Of a stretch of DNA of 64,000 nucleotides, positions 55,935-64,000 are shown piece after piece. This stretch comes from Entrophospora sp. SA101 (taxonomy: Eukaryota; Glomeromycota; Glomeromycetes; Entrophosporales; Entrophosporaceae). The stretch spans positions 885 to 64,884 of the forward strand of contig CAUDNR010002557.1 in assembly GCA_958430865.1 (NCBI GenBank), in the 5' to 3' direction. The first letter of the stretch is position 1. Each line of letters opens with the position of its first letter. The position numbers and the translations under genes are program-made. The notes beneath the pieces are model-generated. The model worked only from the letters and a program-made list of their open reading frames with translations, was not told the DNA's origin and did not search any database.

Positions 55935-56729
55935 CTTTTTCTTCATCTGAATCATCTTTTATTCCCATACTAAAATCTATTGGCAGGCTATAAACTATTC
56001 TTCTTTGTGCTGGATTAGCATAATCTTATTAAAATTATTAATGATAATAATATTAAATATTTAATTCACCAAGTAAAAAAAAATACACAGATGATATCGT
56101 CAATTTATCTTACAATCATTTCTTGGAGTTTCATGTGGTAAAATCTTTAAAACTCGATTTGTTGAAACAGGAGCTACTTGTGGCACAAAATGTGGGGTTT
56201 CACTATGATGATAATGTTGCTGTTGATGCTGTTGATGCTGTTGATGCTGTTGTTGTGGCGAAGATATTTGTTTTCCGGGAATTCCACCATAAGGAACTTT
56301 TTTACCCCAAAAATGTTCCAACTCGTATGGTTCCAAGAATCTTATATAAATATTTTTCATCACAAAAGCACTGTTTGTGCAAGTTTGTGGAAAATTAAAA
56401 CGTTCGCATATTTTTTTCCATGATTTCTCCGCGCATATTCTTTCACACCCCCCTTCAGCAATCACCATTTGATAAATTTTATACAAATCTAATTTCTTTG
56501 ATCCCAAAACAGGTTCTTTTTGGAAAGTGGTTCTATTTATTGCAGAGGTTAAACATATATGTATAAGCTTACATCATTTCTTGCAAAAAAAAGGTAAGAT
56601 TCATTTATTTTTTATTTACCCATGATTTTTATGGAACTCTTCAAGACTTTTTATGAAGCTTATATACTCTGGAGTTCTATCGATTGTATCTTCTACTGAT
56701 TTCATAGAACGCGGTGTCAAATTACTCAT
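55935..56729 (-). pseudogene. truncated 5' copy of the ARID2/Rsc9-like gene (exons 1-3)
   Basis: Exons 56620-56729, 56114-56532 and 55935-56024 are identical to exons 1-3 of 24636-27432. They encode the complete ARID domain, the Gln/His run and the acidic linker ending DDSDEEK. The armadillo, RFX-like and zinc-finger exons are missing because the copy ends at the MITE. Exon 3 keeps its GTAAAT donor, so transcription could run on through the MITE into the F-box gene at 55680, or produce an ARID-only protein. Whether it is expressed cannot be told from sequence. Confidence 0.85.
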
Positions 56730-56998
56730 TTAAATAAATATATATATTATATACCTACCATAAGATAGGATTTGTTTTGATAAACAACGTTATTGTCGAT
56801 CTTCACATGACTACATATGTGGGTCGGTTTTGGCCCGGCTCGACCAAAATTTTCACCCTTTTTTTTAAAATTGATAAGTCGGTTAATCTATACGTATAAA
56901 GTCACGATAATAATGATAATAATAAACAATAATACCAAGTCGGTCAATTACTTTGGCCCGAGCATAATTAAATTAATATTAACCTTCACGACTAGTTT

Positions 56999-57485
56999 TT
57001 GTTGCACGGATTAACGATGGATGATGTGATAATTGCTGAAGCACAAGAAGCACCAGAAGAAGAAAAGGAGGAAGAAAGCATAGGTATCCTAATACCAAAT
57101 AAAATTGTTCTGGATAGCATTCAAATTTGTTCAAAAAAACCTAATTCGGTTTACTTGATAAGTCGGTCACACGATCTCCACCGACTTTATCGAGGTTACA
57201 TACGTATCAACTTTGTGAGAATGTGTAAGAGATAGAAAATCAACTAGAAAAGAAATAATAGATGGGTAAGTATTATTGGAGAATTAGAGCAAGAGGAAAA
57301 AATATCGTTTGTAATGATTTTTTTTTATTTACTTGGCGCGAATGAAGATAATGGTAATGTTGCAATTCCATCGATCAGTAAAGATATAGTATATTATTCT
57401 GAGGATGAGGGTAAACTATGAAAATATAGAAGATGAGTACCAAGATGTATAGTCAACAATATAGATGAAAAATTTTGTTCATTAT
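56999..57485 (+). pseudogene. arm B copy of the broken acidic gene
   Basis: Mirror of 23880-24366, unchanged, including the small MITE at 57149-57199. Confidence 0.3.
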
Positions 57486-59884
57486 CTGGAACCTCCATAA
57501 TCTCACTTCTCACAAATATATCCACAAGGATTATCCATGTATAAAGCTATCATTAACAATCCTACAAATTTATTTGGTCAATCACAAAAGGTCTGTTGCT
57601 AGCATGTACAATTCCTATATTTTTACTCCAATTAATAACTTGATCGATATATCCTTAAATAGTTTTGACTTGGTGCCATATTCATCAGATCAGGCATCAG
57701 TTTGATGTTCCTCTCGCACCAATTCGTTGATATTTCCTCTTTGCTCCAAGAATCCAGTCACCACAGTGGCCAATTTTCTTCCCATCTGCTGTACTCGACC
57801 TTTCTGCAATACCGAAACTTCTCCCCTTAAGTAACAATAAAGATATTAATATCCTGAAATTAAAAGCCAGGTTTTGCCGGTGAGCTATTTACATTAAAAA
57901 ATGGCCCAAATCGAATTATATATGGAAAAGAATTATCTTTTTGCGTTGATCTGTGGTCCACCAATTTATGACTATAATGAATCCTTGAAACAATAGAGCC
58001 ACAAGATGCAAGATATAGTCAAACCTTGTCACAGCGAACTATAGTTAAATTCTTGTCATAACGGATTTTTAAGATTTTTGCTTCATATGTAAAAAAATAT
58101 GTTGCCCCGTTCATCCGCCGTGACAGGTTTTATTGTAGTAATAATTTCTAATAGCAGTAATAGTAAATAGTAACAAGTTTTGTTATTGTTGAATGGACAG
58201 TCATCTATTAGAGAAAGAGAAAAAAACACGCGACAAAACTTTTGTTAATAATCCATTGTTGAGTTTTGAGTTCGAAGAACTTGTTTTTAAGACCCAGAAG
58301 ACTTTATTGGATAATCAATTAATGTTTTATGTTCGATTATATTTATATAAAGATACAGTTTATCGAGGCTAAAATTTGTTTTGAACAAATTAGAGCTCAG
58401 GTAGAAGAAAGATATCATGTCGTAAATAGTGAGGATGGTAGAAATCCTAGTGACCCTCGATTAATGAATTGTTATTTTTAATTGTTCTTTTGTATAGTTT
58501 TACGAAAAACCATAAATAAATAATTAGTCAACATATTGTCATACGAATTATAGTTTATTATATAATAATAAAGATTGATGGATGAATATATACTTACAAA
58601 ACCTTTCAAACATTAATAAAATTCTGTCACGATTTGCAATGTGTTCTTTTAATTTTATTGTAGATTTGATAAACTTGTGTCTTAATGATTCTTTTGTTGT
58701 TGGATGCTATGATTTTATTTTAATATGAATGAAAAATAATGGATTAATTAATTGATTTATTAATAAAATAACTATAAAATCAGATAATATTAAATGACGA
58801 ATTATGATTTTTTTTTATTTTGTATTGACAAAATTACCGATTTTTTACTCATTGATAGCTATAATCCAGGAAAATACTGACCAGTGCAAGATTCGGTTAT
58901 AAAAATTCTTCGAATATAATGAGTTATCATAATAACGATAAAATATTAATAAACCAAATATATAATTTTACATCTAAATTTAAACCCTCATTATTATAAT
59001 AACTTTATTTTTTATAATGCTGATAAAATTCTGTTACATTTCCTATATCTTTAAAGAATAAAGCCACAGAATTTTTTGCTCTACCTGATTTGGTTCTTGA
59101 GCCTATGCATTTTCGATGATTTTTAGCATAAAATAAAAAACTGTGTTATGCTACTAGTCCCTAAACTATCTTTTCGCGCAAATTTAGTTGAAAATGGGAA
59201 TTTGAAAACAGGATGTTTTACTATTACTACTATAAATTTTGGAAAGTCTTCTAGCATGCTGATTACAAAAATATTCTTCTGTATGTTATTATTTCTCAAA
59301 TACTAATTCCATCTTCTATTGCTTTTCCTTTTTAAATGTTGTAACACAACCTTATAGGTAACATGTTGATTATATTAATGTGATGAAAACTTTTCTATAG
59401 CTTTAGCAAGCATATCCACACCATTTAATAAAGAAACACCGAATTTTAATTCTTTATGAATAATAATATCTTAATAGAATTTGATAGCAATATTCAATAT
59501 ATTATTATTATGAGTCGATAAAAAAATTAATTGAGAAATATCATTACATTAATAATAACTATCTTGAATCTAAAATTCTTTCCCTGAAAAATGTTCTTAA
59601 ATCTATATAAATTTTTTTTTGTTTTAAATGAAATATAAAAAAATAAAACCGTAAATTATGGTAGAGAAAGTGAAAATTAACTAATTGGATGAATGTATAA
59701 CAGGCAACGAGTAGAATGAAAGAAATAATAGATAATCATTATTCTGTTGAAACCTGTATTGACACCCTAATTGGAAAGTCTGAAGTAGCCTACTAGCACA
59801 AGTGACTAATCTGTCTAGGCACGTACGAGCAGACACACACACATATATAAATAAAGTAAAAGAGCTATTCATTCACCTTGAATT

Positions 59885-61254
59885 TTATTCATCATCTGAA
59901 GATATTGATGAATTCGTTGTGGTAGAATGTATATTTGATTGATCAAATGTTATATTATTGTCCAAGTTTAAAATCATACTTAAACTTCCAGGCTTTATTT
60001 TTGATGAAGAAATCTTTGTAGGTGGCGAAGGCGATGACGACAACGATGATGATGATGATGACGATGGTAAAGGAATTGTTGGTTCATGAACTAATTTTGG
60101 TTTTTTGGTTTTTCTTGGCGACGATAATGGTAATGGTGATGGCGAGGAGGAGGATGAGGATGAACAAGAGGATGAAGAAGATGAAGAATGTTGCGGTGGT
60201 GGCGGCGGCGGTGGCGGTGGCATTGTTTGATTATTTTTTTTAGGCGTTCTTTTCTTTGTTGATACATTTTTCATTTTTGAAGTGACAGGTGTCATTGAAG
60301 TTTTCCTTTGTTTTTTCTTATTTTGTTTTTCTTTTATTGTTTCCAAGTTTTCCTCTTCAGAAAGTTTTGGCTGTTTATTAGCATCATCAATAACACTATC
60401 AATAACCATTTTATTTTTTATTTTTTTATCCCTTTTTTTACTCTTATTTTTTTCAACTGTTGTGTCTGGCTTTTTTCTTTTTCCTTTATTTGTCAATTCA
60501 CCACCATCATCAACTTTATTTATTAATTTTGATTTCCTTTTATTTTTCTTTTCATCAGATTTGGCTGTCTCATTATTGATAGTTGTGGGAGTGGATGTGG
60601 ATGAAGCAGTAGTTGCGTTTGCGGTGACGTTACCAATGTTATTACTAATGCTATTAATATTATTAGTATTAATGATATTGGTGTTATTGGTGGCAGTTGA
60701 TAAAGTACTTGGTGGTTCTTTAAAAAATAATTGCTTATTTAATTAATTTCATTATTCTTTTAAATTTTCTTTAAAAACTTATTTGACCAATAGAAATATC
60801 TACCTGCATTAGCACTATTATTTGAAGAGATAGTAGCAAAAAATCGAGTATTAGGTCTTAGATCACGTTTTAATATGTTGAGAAAATCATTTGTTTCAGC
60901 AATTATTGACTTTTCTAATTCCTCTTTGTCTTCTAAAGGATACTTGATCATGCTGTTGTTGTAGTTGTTTATATTTGAGTTAATATGATTAAACAATGAA
61001 TTTGTCATTGGAAATGTTGATGTATTATTATTACCACCATTAATAATATTATTTTCGTTACTCTCATTATTGTTGTTATTATTATGATTAACGCCATTGG
61101 AAATTAACAGATCAGGAACAAAAATATTTGTCGAAGATACAAAAGTTGGTACTTCTAAAACTAAAGTTGTAGGTTCTCCATTTTCCCTAACCGTAGAGTG
61201 TTTATTTTTTTTATCGATTGATAATCTATTGAATTTTTTGTAGAATGACGACAT
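59885..61254 (-). CDS. lysine-rich nuclear-type protein, copy B
   Basis: Exons 60804-61254 and 59885-60717. The protein is identical to copy A (427 residues, see 20111-21480). Upstream sequence, including the CACGTG box (mirror position 61433-61438), is also duplicated, so both copies should be equally expressed if the duplication is real. Confidence 0.7.
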
Positions 61255-64000
61255 CTTTATTTTCTCTCTATTGCTATTTAATAATAAAAATAAAATCTAA
61301 AGTACGAAGAGATACAATACGCTTGATTTTTTTCACTTAAATAAATTTCAGGGGGGTAGTAACCAGTTACACGCCAGTGATTCTCAATAAAGTGCCCAGA
61401 AAAGGAAAATTCTTCTAAATTTGGGTACAAGTCACGTGAATAGGCGAGAATTGAAGTCTTTGATAATTTCTCTTTATGGACACGTTTGTGGCCAATCGAT
61501 TTGACTTGAGGGTGCGTGTCACGTTACACGTTAGTATTTAGATAGTTCTCAATTTTATTTTGCGTGGTTGATGTACATAGTGTTGGAAAATGACCCTGAT
61601 GACAATTAGTCACTTAGGTCGCCATTAGTGTTGATTTCCAAAATTAGAGAGTTTCGCAACCGTGCGAAAATCAAAAGGTTTCGCCATAAGTCGAAACTAG
61701 TTTTGATTTTTGACTATTGACTTTCAATTTAGTTTTGACATATAACTTTTAATTTTAGTTTTGACTTTCGCTTCTTCAAAATAGTTTTGGCAACCAACAC
61801 TAGTCGCCATAGGCCATACATTAAAAGTTATACCTTTTTTTAAGTCCTCAAAAAACCATTTTCGGTTCTATATAGGGGAAAGTTCAAGGAAAATTTAAAG
61901 GTGTCTTGATATGTAATGAAAGGTGTGCTTTATATTTAAAATAATAATTTTACTGATCGTGGAAAATCAATAAATAAATCGGAAAAACTGATCAAGAATT
62001 CAAACCAATCCAATTTCATATTGTTAAAATCATTGACTCGCGGAAAATATCTAAAATGTAACAGACCTTTAATTCTCAGATTAAATTTAAACGAAGGAAT
62101 TTAAATGATTTGATCACATTTAGAAATAACTTGAAAATAATTCTACATGGAAGGTTTAAATACATTTAATTGGAACAAATTAGGATTTTAGAGAACTAGA
62201 TGATAGAACTAGGGCCCCAGACAATTGTATTAGCGAGAATGACCATTTTACCCCGAAAAAGCTTGATAATTTTATCCTGAAATTTTCATACCACATTCAA
62301 AAATATGTAATTTTACCTATTTGTTTTTATTTAAATATTTAAATAATGCATAATAGACAATAAAATCTTTTCATCTGTTAGAGTTTTATAAATTTTAAAT
62401 GCAGTTGAATGTAAAGTAATCACATTTGCACTATTCATACTATTGAAACTTGACTACCAAGATAATAGATGATTTGTTTTGATAATAAATGTGAGAACAA
62501 TATTACTTTGAAGATTAATATATATTTACAGGAAACATTTGAAATAATATCAACATCAGTTATAATTTCCTGTAGTTGAGTGATAATATAATGCTAGAAA
62601 TTGAAAAGATGGATTTTAGAATTGATTAAAATTGAGAAATTTTGTGAAGTTAAATATTCTTACCAGAACTATTTAAATTTAGTTGGTTCAATTCAGTATT
62701 TTGATTTATATTGTCTAATCTTTTTCTCATCCCCCATCATATTAAATGTGATTTTGGTTGATCGTTAAATTGCTAACTGCTTGTGACACTAAACCGTTTA
62801 TTGTAAATGATTTGTATTTGTATTTTTGGTTGGTTAATGGGATATTTGCTTTGATATTTTGTCCTTATTACATATGAAAATTTTTTAATAAATTCACATA
62901 CGAGATTAAAATTTTTTACATTTAACCTTTTTTATTTTTTACCTAAAGACAATTTTTTACCCGCTTTTTTCCATATGACATCAATTATGATTGTCCGTGG
63001 TCCTATAGAACCTTTAACATGTATAAATAACATTGTAATTTTCTTAGGTTTGTGTATCATTATCTTCATCATTATCATAATCAATTTATCGTCAATCAAT
63101 TATCATAATAATCATTTAGTAAATAACACTATCCTTAACTTTGTCCTTGTCCTTGTCCTTGTTGTTCTGTTGTCTTCGAATTTTATATTTTCGTAATGAT
63201 GATAAATCTATCTCTAACGATGAATTCATACTAATCCCGTGTATAATAAATTTTCTCTTATTTTATATTTGTCTCTATTTTTATTATTATTTTTTATTTC
63301 TTTTCTTTTAGTGAGATAATATTTAATAAATTTGATTTGGGAAACGTACCCGACTTGAGTAAGGTAACACCTAAGAAGGGCACCTATCAAGAAACGTGAT
63401 CAGGATATAGTGTGAAATCTAAAGAAAAGATATTGTTTAGTATTACTTAGTAAGGAATTGTTTAACGATAGTGAAAGGGGTGGTTTTGAGAGTAAAGCAT
63501 AAATATACATTCGCGAAAATTGTTGTTACGATCTAGTATAAATAAATTGGAAGAAATTATATTAACATTATTAACATTAAATAAATAAATAATCATCTGC
63601 TCATTTAAAGTAACCTATAGATCCCGCACATTTTTATTTAATTCTAGCCACAATAAATAGCTAATGAGAGAAAATTTAACTATGCTAATTGGAGTAATTG
63701 ATATAAATCATGATGTGTTTTATTTTTTTAACCCTTGGATAATTTCTTCTTGATTAGCTTCTGTTTTCTAGTTCTTTTAAAAAAAATTTTTTTTTACAGT
63801 TTCTGAATAACATTTTCACTTTCAGGGTTATTTTCATTATTCTCGATTAAATGTTTTTTTCAAGCTGGTGATTCCAGATGATTTGTTTTCTTTTCTAGTT
63901 TTTGATATTGATGGCAAAAAAAAAAAAGATGGTGAAATGAAAAGATGATTACACTGGTCAAAAATTTTGATATTAATATAAACATGGAAGGAAATTGGTT

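Larger units (their letters stand above)
55753..64000. repeat. inverted duplication arm B (continues past the window)
   Basis: Reverse copy of arm A. Besides the gene entries below, it carries mirror copies of the arm A fragments: 57690-57824, 58193-58488, 58598-58706, 59005-59145, 59375-59458 (Hsp60 shard), 61625-61802 (dispersed repeat) and 62546-62730. No arm-specific feature was seen. Confidence 0.95.

Overview
The window looks like nuclear DNA of an arbuscular mycorrhizal fungus of the Rhizophagus/Glomeromycotina type. This is inferred from composition and gene style, not from a marker gene. The DNA is very AT-rich, introns are short and AT-rich with GTAAGT-like donors, proteins carry long Asn/Ser/Asp runs, F-box and kinase fragments are common, and most of the space is decayed transposons and MITEs. 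A 10-base N run at 46950-46959 shows that it is scaffolded assembly.

Six intron-containing genes can be assembled exon by exon with every reading frame closing. They are: an ARID2/Rsc9-like chromatin-remodelling subunit (24636-27432, +); a SNIP1/Pml1-type FHA protein that converges on it (27591-28342, -); a Ras-association plus PH adaptor of 1280 residues (36198-40725, +); prefoldin subunit 3 (49033-50027, +, with one GC-AG intron); a lysine-rich nuclear-type protein (20111-21480, +) with an identical second copy (59885-61254, -); and a small acidic Asn/Ser-rich protein (32012-32615, -). There is also a single-exon F-box protein (54364-55680, -), a tandem pair of Asn-rich genes (11125-11574 and 13016-13507, -), and a chimeric model joining an Asn-rich exon to what looks like the C-terminus of Qcr2 (46712-47311, +).

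The dominant structural feature is an inverted duplication. Positions 17365-25612 reappear in reverse at 55753-64000 (the coordinates sum to 81365 everywhere checked) and run off the window edge, so each arm is at least 8.2 kb. No indel was seen, and the only mismatches noticed are two bases in the last 20 bp, inside a 140-bp fold-back MITE at which both arms end. The duplication copied the 5' half of the ARID gene (exons 1-3) and set it, truncated at the MITE, directly upstream of the F-box gene on the same strand. It is either a young MITE-bounded rearrangement or an assembly join.

Layout: 1-9800 is a transposon graveyard. It holds a minisatellite, pogo-like and fold-back elements, an HTH pseudogene, a six-exon pseudogene of an unnamed family, hAT pieces, and a fragment with a DPG motif suggesting a Fanzor/TnpB-like nuclease. 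9800-13510 holds the duplicated Asn-rich genes; 13510-17360 has zinc-finger debris and a GC-richer coding fragment; 17365-25612 is arm A. The 30-kb spacer (25613-55752) carries most intact genes, a dead Tc1/mariner element, several MITEs with clean target-site duplications, and F-box/kinase chimeras. 55753-64000 is arm B.
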